From SLQH01 sp964612995 (GTDB lineage Bacteria > Planctomycetota > UBA11346), in the NCBI GenBank assembly GCA_964612995.1, contig CAZTGE010000011.1:1-49395 (forward strand): a DNA stretch of 49,395 nt, written 5' to 3'. The translations under genes and the position numbers were made by a program. The notes under the pieces are model-generated. The model did not search any database and had not been told where the DNA came from. It saw only the letters and a list, made by a program, of their open reading frames with translations. Positions 14,738 through 23,003 of the stretch are shown piece by piece (position 1 is the stretch's first letter; every line of letters starts with the position of its first letter).

Positions 14738-17700
14738 TCATCGCGCCACCGACGCCGGCGCGCGCCGCGGGGTCGGGCGCCACCGCCGCACCGATTCGAC
14801 CATCAGGGCGACACAACCGTGGTCGACCTGCACCCGACCGCTCACCGCGAGCGGCGCGTCGGCCTCCTCGAGCAACCGACCGTAGCGGCGGTAGGCCTCG
14901 GGGAACCATACCGTCTCGAGCAGGCCGCTCTCGTCCTCGAGGGTGACGAAGGCCATGGGCTCGCGCCGCGGTGCCGGGCCTTCACGCTCGCAGGTCGCCA
15001 CCACCTGCTTGCGGGTGATGCAGCGGGCGATGACGCCGACCCGCGCGCCGGCGCACGCGACGGTGATCGCCGCGCAGCGCCACCGCCGATCCGGCAGGTC
15101 CCACAAGACGGCGAAGGGATGTCGTTCCGGCAACAGGCCCAGAGCGGCGTGGCGGCGGCGAGCGTGCTCCACCGGATCGACGGATGGCAGCGGCGGGGGG
15201 CGCGGATCGCCCGCATCCGGCTGGCCCAAGGCGAGACGGGTCTGGGCGCCACCGGCCGGCGGCAACTGCTCGCGCGCCACCGTGGCGACGATCCAGGCAC
15301 GGGCGGCGATATCCTGCGGAGCGACGAGGCGATCGAGCGCGCCGGCCGCGAACAGCGCCCGCAGCTCGTCGCTGCCCAGCCGGCAGCGGTGGCGCAGATC
15401 GCGCAAACCGGTGAAGGGCGCCTGCGCCCGCGCCGCACAGATCCGGCGCGCCGCCTCCTGCCCCAGACCCGCGACCAGCTGCAGGCCGAGACGGATGGCG
15501 CCCATCCCCTCGCGCCGGGTCGCCCATCCGCTGCTGCCGACATCGGGCCCGCGGATCGCGACTCCGCAGCGGCGCGCTTCCTCGACATAGGCGGTCGGGT
15601 GATAGAAACCGCCCTCGTTGGCGATCACCCGGGCGAGGAAATGCGCCGGATGGTGCGCCTTGAGCCAGGCGCACTGGAAGCTGACCATCGCGTAGGAGGC
15701 CGAATGCGCCTTGCAGAAACTGTAGCCGGAGAAGCTGGTGATCATGTCCCAGACCGCGGCTGCGGCCGCCGGCTCCACCCCGCGTTCGCGACAGCCGGCG
15801 TGGAAGGCGTCGGAGAGCGCGGCGAGCCGGCGCGCGGTGTCCGCCTTGCCCAGGGCCTTGCGCAGGGCGTTGGCCCCGGCGCTGTCGAACCCGGCCATCC
15901 GCTGCGCCACCAGCATCACGTCCTCCTGATAGGAGATGATGCCGTAGGTCTCGGAGAGCAGTTCGCGCAGGCAGGGGTGGACGAACCAGTCGTCCTCGAA
16001 CCGTCCAGTGCGGCGATGGTGGTGATGACGTTCGAGATAGGTCGCGATCCAGCGGTTGGCGGCAGGGCGGATGATCGAGGAGTGGACCACCAGGCGATCG
16101 AAGGACCCGCTGCCGACCTTGGCCTGCAACTGGCGCATGGCCGGACTCTCGATGTAGAAACAGCCCATGGTCGCGCCGGTGGCGACCAGCCGGCGGGTGG
16201 CGGGGTCGTCTTCAGGGCGCCAGCGAGCGGTATCGATGACCACGCCGTCTTCGCGCAGATCGGCCAGGGCATCGCGGATCACCGCCAGGGAACGGTTGCC
16301 GAGCAGGTCGATCTTGACCAGCCCCATGGCCTCGGCGCCGTCCTTCTCCCAGGCGATGGCCGGAACCGGGCTGCCGTCCGCGAGCCGTTTGGCCGCATCG
16401 TGGACCGGCACCAGCTCGCGGATCGGTTCGGGGGTGATCACCACCCCGCCACAGTGCAGGCCCAGATGCCGCGGCGCGCCACGCACCGCGGCGGCGGTGG
16501 CGAGGATGGCGGGCCACGGCGGGGCGCGTTCGGGCGGCTCCGCCGCATCCGCGGCGCCGAAACGGCGCCGCAGGCGCAGGTCATCGAGCACATTGCTGAT
16601 GACATGGTCGCTCAGGCCGAAGACGCGCGCGACCTCGCGCAGTGCGCCGCGCTCGTTGAGACGGTTGTGGGTCACCACCATCGCCACGTGCGCGCGGCCG
16701 TAGGTGTGCACCGCCGCCGCGAGCACCGCGTCGCGCTCGTCCCAGGGGAAATCGATATCCAGATCAGGAGGGTCGATGCGTTCCGGCGCGAGAAAGCGTT
16801 CGAACACCAGCCGGTAGCGGATCGGATCGACATTGGTCAACCCGAGGCAGTAGCATACCAGACTCGCCGCACCGCTGCCGCGCCCGCAAGTGCGGCGACC
16901 GCGCGCGAGTTCGAACACGCACAGCAGATAGCCGGCGAAGCCCTTGGCGATGATCACCCCCAGTTCGTGATCCAACCGCGCCGCCACCGCCGCTGACAGC
17001 GGGCGGCCGTACCGCCGGCACGCGCCGGCACGGGCCAGGCGCCGCAGCAGGCGCGGCGCATCCGCCCAGCGCGACGGCGGCAGGTGCAGCGGCGGCACCC
17101 CGTCGACCGGCGCTCCCGGCACATGCCGACAGCGAGCGAGCAGGGCCTGGCCACGCGCGAGCTGATCCTCGCGTCCGGCGTAGGCGTCGAGGATCGCCGG
17201 CAGCTGGCTGAGGCAGGCACCACGGCCAGGCGGCGGACGCGGCGGCAGCGTCGTCCCGTTGGCCATCGCCGCGAGCACCGGCTCGACCGGTCGCGTCGTC
17301 TCGCTCAGATGGGTCAGCAACGGCGCCGCCACCGCAGCGAAACCAGACGGGCAACGCTGCGGGCGGATGTGGTTGCGCCAATAGACCTCGGCCCCGCCCC
17401 GCCGCAGGCGCTCACCCCAGGCCACGTCGTCGATCAGGCAGACCAGCCCGTCGAGCGCCAGCGGCGGCGGCGCGTCGCTGCGCAGCCAGGCGCGCCAGTC
17501 GGCCGCGGCCTCGTGGCGCCAGGAGAGCAGGGTGCAGAGCCGGGCGTAGCCACTGCGCTCCGGAGCCAGGATCAGCAACAGTCGCGGCCCTTCGGCGCCG
17601 GGCAGCACCAGCGTCGCCCCGACCGCCACGCGCTCATGGCCCCAGGCCGCAGAGCAGGCCGGCAGGCCGAGCAGGTCGTCGTGATCGGCGAGCACGGCCC

Positions 17701-17884
17701 AGGGGCCGCGGTGCGCCGGAGGATACAACCCGGCCAGGGCCCGGCCCCAGGCTGCGGGAGGCACCACCCCGCGCAGCAGGCTGTAGGTGCTGCGCACCGC
17801 CAGCAAGGGCAAGGGGCGGCCGGCGATGCGTGCACGCAGGCGCGAGCACTCGGGATCGTGGCCGGATGCGTCCATATCGACCAT
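14738..17884 (-). CDS. dnaE2: DnaE2-type (error-prone) DNA polymerase III alpha subunit
   Basis: 1048 residues, the size of the DnaE2/short DnaE class. The PHP domain motif is degenerate: where active PHP has L-H-V-H-S, it reads L-A-V-R-S (28-32), so proofreading or phosphatase activity is unlikely. 'GRGSGAASLVCY' (334-345) and catalytic aspartates in 'PPDLDIDF' (374, 376, 378), plus 'GLVKIDLLGNR' for the third, are intact. 'GFDSAGANALRKALGK' and 'SFCKAHSASYAMVS' follow, then a C-terminal OB-fold ('FVTLEDESGLLETVWF'). DnaE2 enzymes do damage-induced mutagenic synthesis, often with ImuA/ImuB, which are not in this window. It ends 2 nt from the convergent KR gene. A GTT-centred palindrome lies just before the start. 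Confidence 0.85.
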   Translation of the reverse strand: MVDMDASGHDPECSRLRARIAGRPLPLLAVRSTYSLLRGVVPPAAWGRALAGLYPPAHRGPWAVLADHDDLLGLPACSAAWGHERVAVGATLVLPGAEGPRLLLILAPERSGYARLCTLLSWRHEAAADWRAWLRSDAPPPLALDGLVCLIDDVAWGERLRRGGAEVYWRNHIRPQRCPSGFAAVAAPLLTHLSETTRPVEPVLAAMANGTTLPPRPPPGRGACLSQLPAILDAYAGREDQLARGQALLARCRHVPGAPVDGVPPLHLPPSRWADAPRLLRRLARAGACRRYGRPLSAAVAARLDHELGVIIAKGFAGYLLCVFELARGRRTCGRGSGAASLVCYCLGLTNVDPIRYRLVFERFLAPERIDPPDLDIDFPWDERDAVLAAAVHTYGRAHVAMVVTHNRLNERGALREVARVFGLSDHVISNVLDDLRLRRRFGAADAAEPPERAPPWPAILATAAAVRGAPRHLGLHCGGVVITPEPIRELVPVHDAAKRLADGSPVPAIAWEKDGAEAMGLVKIDLLGNRSLAVIRDALADLREDGVVIDTARWRPEDDPATRRLVATGATMGCFYIESPAMRQLQAKVGSGSFDRLVVHSSIIRPAANRWIATYLERHHHHRRTGRFEDDWFVHPCLRELLSETYGIISYQEDVMLVAQRMAGFDSAGANALRKALGKADTARRLAALSDAFHAGCRERGVEPAAAAAVWDMITSFSGYSFCKAHSASYAMVSFQCAWLKAHHPAHFLARVIANEGGFYHPTAYVEEARRCGVAIRGPDVGSSGWATRREGMGAIRLGLQLVAGLGQEAARRICAARAQAPFTGLRDLRHRCRLGSDELRALFAAGALDRLVAPQDIAARAWIVATVAREQLPPAGGAQTRLALGQPDAGDPRPPPLPSVDPVEHARRRHAALGLLPERHPFAVLWDLPDRRWRCAAITVACAGARVGVIARCITRKQVVATCEREGPAPRREPMAFVTLEDESGLLETVWFPEAYRRYGRLLEEADAPLAVSGRVQVDHGCVALMVESVRRWRPTPRRAPASVAR

Positions 17885-17885
17885 G

Positions 17886-17905
17886 ATGGGTCGTTACAGA
17901 CCCAT
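17886..17905. promoter_or_regulatory. Operator-like inverted repeat upstream of dnaE2
   Basis: ATGGGTC-GTTACA-GACCCAT is a perfect 7-bp inverted repeat with a 6-bp spacer, directly upstream of the dnaE2 start codon. It does not fit the E. coli LexA box (CTG-N10-CAG) or the Bacillus one (GAAC-N4-GTTC). Binding by a repressor is only inferred. Confidence 0.35.
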
Positions 17906-17941
17906 GACAAGGGCGCGGACCGTCCACCTGCCACAGGTTGC

Positions 17942-18289
17942 TCAACCGGGATCGGCACCGCCGGTATCGATACCCTCGGTGAGGTCGAAATCCGGCTCGG
18001 TGTAGTCGTCGAACAGGTTGTTCTGCCGCTCGAGGAAGGCCTTGATCGAATTGCGCTGCGCCCGCAGACGACGGATGTGGTGCTGGGCCATACCCACCTC
18101 CTCGCGCGCGGCCTGCAACTCCTCGGTCAGGGCTTCGTTCTGTTCGAGCAGGGAGCCGATCACCGACACCAGATCCGTGGGATAGCGGGCCGACTGCTCC
18201 TTGGGAATCCCCATGCCGGCAAGGTAGTCGAGCGCCTTGCTGTAGGTCTCGAACCCGCTGATCTCGCCGCTGTCGTACCGGAACGCCAT
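17942..18289 (-). CDS. Small coiled-coil protein
   Basis: 115 residues. The N-terminal part 'FRYDSGEISGFETYSKALDYLAGMGIP' is followed by a predicted coiled coil ('VIGSLLEQNEALTEELQAAREEVGMAQHHIRRLRAQRNSI', broken here only by description) and an acidic tail 'DDYTEPDFDLTEG'. The ATG at 18289 has GGGGAGGTG just upstream, so this start is firm. It lies 57 nt upstream of dnaE2 on the same strand and 93 nt downstream of rsmB. I do not recognise the family. Confidence 0.7.
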   Translation of the reverse strand: MAFRYDSGEISGFETYSKALDYLAGMGIPKEQSARYPTDLVSVIGSLLEQNEALTEELQAAREEVGMAQHHIRRLRAQRNSIKAFLERQNNLFDDYTEPDFDLTEGIDTGGADPG

Positions 18290-18382
18290 GGTCACACCTC
18301 CCCGCGCCGATACGGATCCACACCCAGGCCGCGTGGCGTGGCGAAGCGAGACGTTTCGCATCGACCATCAACGACCGGGGAC

Positions 18383-19678
18383 TCAGGAGACGACGCGCTC
18401 CAATGATGCCATGTACCCCCCGCCCTGCCAAGTGTCGGGCCAGGCGGTATGCTCGTCGACGATCCGCCAGCCCGGTAGCGAGCTGGCCACGGCGTGGTTC
18501 TCGCGTGCGACCACGCTGCAGGTGGCATAGATCAGACGCCCGCCGGGGGCGACCAGCGGCGCGAGCGCACGCAGGATCGCCCGTTGCAGCTCGCCGAGCG
18601 AGGCGAGGTGCGCAGCATCATAGCGCCACCGGGCCTCGGGCCGGCGCGCGATGACCCCGGTGTTGCTGCACGGCACATCAGCCACCACCACGTCGAACCG
18701 GTCATCGACCACCGGATGGCGTGCATCCTGCTCCACCACCTCCACGTCCTCGGGCAGACCGCGGCGCAGGGCCGCGCAGCGCTCGGCCTGCCGATCGCAG
18801 GCGACCACCCGGTAGCCGTGATCGTGCAACCACAGGGCCTTGCCGCCGGGCGCGGCGCATGCGTCGAGCACCCGGGCTCCGGCCGGCACGCCGGCCAGGG
18901 CCCGGACCATGGCCTCGGCCTGAGCCCGGTCCTGCACCCGGCAGATGCCCGGACCGACCAGCTCGCGCAGCACCATGGCCGGATCCGACCACCAGGCGTA
19001 GGGGCCCTCGCACCGCACCGGCACCGGCCGCGCCGGCAGCTCGCGGCCGGGGCGCAAACGGGTACACAGGGGCGCGACCACATCGAAAGCGGCGAGGCGG
19101 CGCTCGCCCTCGGGACCCGGCTCGAGCGCGAGATCGTGCAGCAGCGCATCGGGCAGGGAGTGCCGCACCGCGAGATCGCCCGGCCGGTCCGCGACCGCGA
19201 TCCGGCCAAGCGGACCGGGCTGCTGACGCTGGGTCTGACGCCGCTCGGCCAGACGCCGCAGCACCGCGTTGGCCACCCCGACGAAGCGCTCGCCGCCGGC
19301 ACGGCGCAGGGCCGCGACCGTTTCCCCCACCGCGGCGTGGACCGGGATCCGATCGAGGGCGTAGAGCTGATGCGCACCGATGCGCAGGGCGTGACGCAAC
19401 AGGTGCGGTTGGGAGCCCGGACGCAGGTGCCGTTCGTAGAGACAATCGTAGAGCCGACGATGGCGCAGCGCCCCGAGGGCCAGCTCGCGTGCAAGCGCGC
19501 GGTCGCGACCTGCCAGCGCCTTCGGCGCCGCGGCCAGGCCGTCGGCGATCAGTGCCAGCCGGCCATCCTCATGACGGCCGAGCAATTCGATGGCGAAGGT
19601 CCGGGGGTCGATGCCGGCCCCGGCCGGGCGGGCGGAGCGGGCAGAGCGGGGTCGGGGGCCCTGGCGAGAGGTCGACAT
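18383..19678 (-). CDS. rsmB: 16S rRNA (cytosine-967 C5)-methyltransferase
   Basis: 431 residues with the RsmB/Sun layout. Residues ~25-150 form a NusB-like RNA-binding helical domain ('ALARELALGALRHRRLYDCL', 'VGVANAVLRRL'). The Rossmann methyltransferase domain has the SAM motif 'DACAAPGGK' (272-280), 'DVPCSNTGVIARRPEARWR' with Cys337, and 'YATCS' with Cys387; two-cysteine chemistry is typical of m5C RNA methyltransferases. It methylates C967 of 16S rRNA during ribosome assembly. The ATG at 19678 gives a short basic N-terminal tail before the NusB-like domain; no strong ribosome binding site is visible, and an alternative start within the next 25 residues is possible. Confidence 0.87.
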   Translation of the reverse strand: MSTSRQGPRPRSARSARPAGAGIDPRTFAIELLGRHEDGRLALIADGLAAAPKALAGRDRALARELALGALRHRRLYDCLYERHLRPGSQPHLLRHALRIGAHQLYALDRIPVHAAVGETVAALRRAGGERFVGVANAVLRRLAERRQTQRQQPGPLGRIAVADRPGDLAVRHSLPDALLHDLALEPGPEGERRLAAFDVVAPLCTRLRPGRELPARPVPVRCEGPYAWWSDPAMVLRELVGPGICRVQDRAQAEAMVRALAGVPAGARVLDACAAPGGKALWLHDHGYRVVACDRQAERCAALRRGLPEDVEVVEQDARHPVVDDRFDVVVADVPCSNTGVIARRPEARWRYDAAHLASLGELQRAILRALAPLVAPGGRLIYATCSVVARENHAVASSLPGWRIVDEHTAWPDTWQGGGYMASLERVVS

Positions 19679-20085
19679 CAGACTGGTTCTGCTTTCATGC
19701 TGCGAACGGACCCGGCAGCATCCCGATCGCATGGGCCAGACAACGCCGGCGCGCAGGAACGGGCGATGGGCCCCGCCGCGGCGCAACCCCGGTCCAGACA
19801 CCTCGGCGACATGCTCGGGCTATCGGTCTGAACGACAGTGCTCGCTCAAGCGAGGGCGCGGCGACGCAGCAGACGGCGCTGCGCGGCCAGGGTATTCCAT
19901 TCCCCTGGGAAAAGTACGCATGGTCATGCGCACTTTTCCAGGGGAATGGAATGGGGGCGTAGCGGGGGCGACTGCGCGCAGCGCAGAGCGAGCCCCCGCG
20001 AACAAAGAGCGGCGCAGGCTGCGACCGCCATGATGAGCCTTTGGGCTGCGGGCGGAACCTGCGCTATACTTCAGGAATGCGACCA
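19679..20085. other. Intergenic region with a long palindrome
   Basis: No gene is supported in these 407 bases between the membrane zinc-finger gene and rsmB. Its main content is the long inverted repeat at 19894-19952 flanked by GC-rich sequence with further short self-complementary pieces. A TATACT box (20063-20068) points along the plus strand but has no gene after it. Confidence 0.55.
19894..19952. repeat. Long inverted repeat (about 28-bp arms)
   Basis: The left arm (19894-19922) and right arm (19925-19952) are reverse complements except for one extra G in the left arm and one mismatch, with only 2 bases between. The outer part is ATTCCATTCCCCTGG; the inner part ends in GCATG/CATGC. This is much longer than a usual terminator stem and looks like a REP- or MITE-like element. 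Confidence 0.7.
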
Positions 20086-21459
20086 CTAGCGTTGGGCCTT
20101 GAGCTGCGCGATACGATCGCGCAAGGTACGTTCCATGCTCCTGAGGAAGGAGAAATCCTGCATCACCGGGTAGTTGTGGACATCCTCGTCGGTATAGCCC
20201 TTGGCCTTGGCCGCCTTTTCGACCTCTTGATAGGCATTCTCCAACCTGTCGCCCTTGATCAGTGAATGCGCGTGCTCCAGCTTCGCGAGGTCGTTGCCCC
20301 GCAGCGCCTGCACCACCTCCCGCTTGATCCGCGAGACCTCGATCTGTAGCCGGTCGGTCACATCGGAGGGGCGGTTGTCGGGGGTGTGCTCGGGCTTGTT
20401 CAGCCAGAAGACCAGAACGACCACGAAGACCAACAACGCCACTCCGGTGACACCGAGCAGGGCCATACTCGTGCCATCGAGCTTGGTCTTGCCGCCCCCC
20501 GTCCGGGTCCCGGTACGGGTGCTGCTGCCACGCTGCTGGCTCGACTGACGCCCGGAGCTGCTGCGACTGGTCCGCGTGCTGCTCCCGCGCCCCGGCTTGG
20601 CGTTGGCTCCGGCACCGGCGGCGCTGCGGCGCTGGTCTGACTTGCTCGCCGAGCGGGTCGCGCTGCGCCCGGCCCGGGCGCGCGGCTCTTCCTGCCGTCC
20701 GCTGCGGCTGGTGGTCGCAGCGCGGCTGCCTCGCCGGCTGGAGCGGGCCCGGCGCGAGGAACTGCTGCCGCTGCTGTCGCTCGTCGCAGCCGGTTGCTCC
20801 TCGATCGGTATCTCGACGGTGTCGACATTCCCCTGGGGCGGCAGATCGCCATCGTCTTCGGGGAAGAGGCCGACCGGTTCGGGCTCCGCCGCATCCTGCG
20901 CGACGAGCGGGTCGCTCGTCTGCTCGACCGCTTCCGCTTCGTCTTCGGGCACAACGGCGACTTCCTCACCCACCGCGGGCGCGGGCTCGGGCTCGTCGGG
21001 ACCAGGCTCCGCGAACTCGACATCGTCCTCGTCAACCGGGACACCACCGCCGGCCCCGAGGGCCGAGAAGCTGTTCGCCGCCTCGGCCATGTTGCCGTAT
21101 TGCGGGTCGGGTTCGGGTTCAGATACGTCGTCCTCGTCGAAATCCTCGGCCGCCTCCGGTTCCGGCCAATCATCTTCGGACTCAACGCCGGTCTGCGCGG
21201 CCTCGCGAGCGAACATCTCCTGGCCCGCACGAACCAGAGCGTCGGTGTCGGGCATCTGACGCGGAATGGCTGCTGCCGCTTCGGCCTGTGGTTCGTCGCT
21301 CAGCGAGGCGGCAGCCGCGGCTTCGAGCAGGTCGCCGCCACGGCCATTCTCGACGCAGCTGCCGCAGACCGTGACATCGGCCTTCCTGATCCCCTGGCCT
21401 CGCTTGAGGTCGGCATCGGAAACCCTGGCGGCACAGCTGTCGCAGAAATAGATGTCCAT
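20086..21459 (-). CDS. Membrane protein with N-terminal zinc finger
   Basis: 457 residues. CxxC pairs at 6/9 and 32/35 ('FCDSC', 'VCGSC') form a likely zinc ribbon. Residues ~65-230 are acidic and disordered (Asp/Glu/Pro), and ~230-325 are basic and rich in Ser, Arg and Thr ('SSSSRRARSSRRGSR'). One transmembrane segment at about 332-353 ('ALLGVTGVALLVFVVVLVFWL') is followed by a ~100-residue helical C-terminal domain. The architecture suggests a single-pass inner-membrane protein with the zinc finger in the cytoplasm. The ATG at 21459 starts directly before the zinc finger. It lies 74 nt downstream of holA. Function unknown; similar zinc-finger/TM proteins occur in PVC bacteria. Confidence 0.75.
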   Translation of the reverse strand: MDIYFCDSCAARVSDADLKRGQGIRKADVTVCGSCVENGRGGDLLEAAAAASLSDEPQAEAAAAIPRQMPDTDALVRAGQEMFAREAAQTGVESEDDWPEPEAAEDFDEDDVSEPEPDPQYGNMAEAANSFSALGAGGGVPVDEDDVEFAEPGPDEPEPAPAVGEEVAVVPEDEAEAVEQTSDPLVAQDAAEPEPVGLFPEDDGDLPPQGNVDTVEIPIEEQPAATSDSSGSSSSRRARSSRRGSRAATTSRSGRQEEPRARAGRSATRSASKSDQRRSAAGAGANAKPGRGSSTRTSRSSSGRQSSQQRGSSTRTGTRTGGGKTKLDGTSMALLGVTGVALLVFVVVLVFWLNKPEHTPDNRPSDVTDRLQIEVSRIKREVVQALRGNDLAKLEHAHSLIKGDRLENAYQEVEKAAKAKGYTDEDVHNYPVMQDFSFLRSMERTLRDRIAQLKAQR

Positions 21460-21533
21460 AGAGCTCGATCCGCTTGCTTTCGTTCGATTGAAGGAAGAGG
21501 GTACGCGGGAAGAGAATGGCCAATGGAGGGAAA

Positions 21534-22517
21534 TCAAGGGCGTGAAACCAGCCGTATGACTCGTTGCACGTTGACCACCAACAGCTCCATGGTCACCGCC
21601 GGATCGGAGCCACTGCGCCGCAGATCGCGCTGGGCCTGGAGCACCCCGGTGAGCACCCGGGTACAACAACGGCGCCCCAGCTCACGCGCCCGCCGACGGG
21701 TGTGATACAGGTTCGGGCGACCGCGCACACCAGCCAGGGCCGCGGCTTCGGCATCGTCGTCGCTCACCAGCGCCGCGAGGCAGCGCCGTAGCTCGTTGGC
21801 CACCGCGGCCAGCGCGAGATGCGGATCGAGCCCGTCGCCGGCATGCAGCAGGCGGATGGCACGGGCACTGCGGCCGGAGAGCACCGCGTCGGTGAACTCC
21901 CAGATCGGGCGCTCCGCCTCGCCGCCGACCACCGCCGCGACCGCGCGCGCGTCGACCGGCTCCGATCCGGCGTAGGCGGCCGCGAGCTCGAGGCCAGCCA
22001 CCAGACCGTCCACGTCCTCGCCCCGGTGACGCACCAGCTCCTCGGCCACCTCACGCGGACGGTCGATCGGCGTCGGCCAGGCGTTGAGCAGGTCGACGAA
22101 CCACGGCAGGAAGGCCTTGCCCCGTGGTGCCGAGACCTTGTGCAGACAGCCGTTACGACTCAGTGCCCGGGCCAGGCGTTCATTGCCCGGCAGCTTGTCG
22201 AGCGCGAGCACCAGGGCTCCGGCGACCACCGGCTCGCCGACCAGCCCCTGCAGCCGATCGCGCCATCGCTCAATGTAGCGCTGACCGGCGCTGACCACGT
22301 AGAGCGCTGGTGGCTCGAACAGCGAGGGCGTGTCCAGAGAGAGGATCAGGCTCTCCATGTCGTCCGGCTCGGGAGCGCGCTTGACCGGCCCGTCCCAGCC
22401 GGCCAGGAGTTCGGCGATGGCCTGATCGCGCAGCCGCCAGCTCTCACCGACCACCGCCTGCAGGCGGCTGGCCTGCAGATCCGCTGTCGGGGAATCGAGC
22501 ACTGCCATGCGTGGCAT
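21534..22517 (-). CDS. holA: DNA polymerase III delta subunit
   Basis: 327 residues matching the HolA plan: 'DMESLILSLDTPSLFEPPALYVVSAGQRYIER' style AAA+-like domain I (Walker A absent as usual), 'GALVLALDKLPGN' and 'GCLHKVSAPRGKAFLPWF', then the helical domains with 'PIWEFTDAVLSGRSARAIRLLHAG' and 'ALAAVANELRRCLA'. Delta opens the sliding clamp in the clamp-loader complex. Start is either 22517 or the ATG at 22508; the ribosome binding site does not decide. It is close to the tRNA gene but on the opposite strand. Confidence 0.78.
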   Translation of the reverse strand: MPRMAVLDSPTADLQASRLQAVVGESWRLRDQAIAELLAGWDGPVKRAPEPDDMESLILSLDTPSLFEPPALYVVSAGQRYIERWRDRLQGLVGEPVVAGALVLALDKLPGNERLARALSRNGCLHKVSAPRGKAFLPWFVDLLNAWPTPIDRPREVAEELVRHRGEDVDGLVAGLELAAAYAGSEPVDARAVAAVVGGEAERPIWEFTDAVLSGRSARAIRLLHAGDGLDPHLALAAVANELRRCLAALVSDDDAEAAALAGVRGRPNLYHTRRRARELGRRCCTRVLTGVLQAQRDLRRSGSDPAVTMELLVVNVQRVIRLVSRP

Positions 22518-22576
22518 CTACCACCGCGCCGAGTCCGGCGCAACGGATTGTGCCACGCGCGCATCCACGGCGGGGC

Positions 22577-22604
22577 TTGTCAGACCGACTCGACATTCCA
22601 TCAT
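22577..22604 (+). promoter_or_regulatory. Candidate promoter of tRNA-Ile
   Basis: TTGTCA (22577-22582) and CATCAT (22599-22604) with a 16-base spacer would start RNA near 22611, about 33 nt before the mature tRNA. The -35 matches 5 of 6 consensus bases. Confidence 0.35.
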
Positions 22605-22643
22605 GCCGCTGTCCTGCGCGCACACCTCGTCGACCCGACATGG

Positions 22644-22716
22644 GGGCCCATAGCTCAATGGTCAGAGCAGGCGACTCATAATCGCTTGGTTGCAGGTTCG
22701 AGTCCTGCTGGGCCCA
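22644..22716 (+). tRNA. ileX: tRNA-Ile(CAU)
   Basis: All arms fold: 7-bp acceptor GGGCCCA/TGGGCCC, D-stem GCTC/GAGC, anticodon stem GGCGA/TCGCT with loop CTCATAA (anticodon CAU at 22677-22679) and T-arm GCAGG/CCTGC with TTCGAGT; discriminator A. The anticodon arm and flanks (AGGCGACTCATAATCGCTTGGT in E. coli ileX) are essentially identical to the minor isoleucine tRNA, so the CAU is expected to be modified to lysidine by TilS and to read AUA codons, not AUG. CCA is not encoded. Confidence 0.93.
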
Positions 22717-22741
22717 TTTCACTCGCCACACCACTGCTAGC

Positions 22742-22791
22742 GGGGCGCTGCCCCAGCCCGCAAGGGGCATTATGCGGGTCATCGCCCCGCC
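22742..22791. repeat. Nested inverted repeats after the tRNA
   Basis: GGGGCG (22742) pairs with CGCCCC near 22784; inside are GGGGCGCTGCCCC (22742-22754, same core as at 669 and 49336) and CCCGC/GCGGG. No T-run follows. Confidence 0.4.
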
Positions 22792-22803
22792 AGACTCTCA
22801 CAT

Positions 22804-22821
22804 CGAGGGGCAAGCCCCTCG
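22804..22821. repeat. Short hairpin CGAGGGG-CAAG-CCCCTCG
   Basis: A perfect 7-bp stem with a 4-base loop, between the tRNA and the long hairpin at 22828. Confidence 0.5.
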
Positions 22822-22827
22822 GACCCC

Positions 22828-22913
22828 GAGTCCTTGACGGCATGGAACTCGCGATCTGGCAGCCATCTGCAGAACTTGACCTGCCAGGACGAGTTCCACG
22901 CCATCAAGGACTC
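22828..22913. repeat. Long hairpin with 24-bp arms
   Basis: Arms at 22828-22851 (GAGTCCTTGACGGCATGG...) and 22890-22913 are reverse complements at 22 of 24 positions. Inside, CTGGCAG (22856-22862) pairs with CTGCCAG (22881-22887), extending the structure over 86 bases. No protein gene fits. It could be a mobile palindromic element or a structured RNA. Confidence 0.65.
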
Positions 22914-23003
22914 TAGCTGGACGCCCCTGGAGCGCGAGCTACCGTCGCCGACCGTCCGAACGTCAAGCACTGCACCCGGACCAGCCCGAGGACGCCGCAG
23001 CGA

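Noticed and set aside
14738..16996. Long plus-strand frame over dnaE2
   Set aside because: Antisense shadow; polymerase motifs lie on the minus strand.
17886..17905. LexA (SOS) box
   Set aside because: No CTG-N10-CAG or GAAC-N4-GTTC; kept only as an unassigned palindrome.
20063..20068. TATACT as a promoter
   Set aside because: It points along the plus strand where no gene follows and has no -35.
22677..22679. CAU anticodon as methionine tRNA
   Set aside because: The anticodon arm is that of E. coli ileX, so isoleucine (lysidine-modified) is the better reading.
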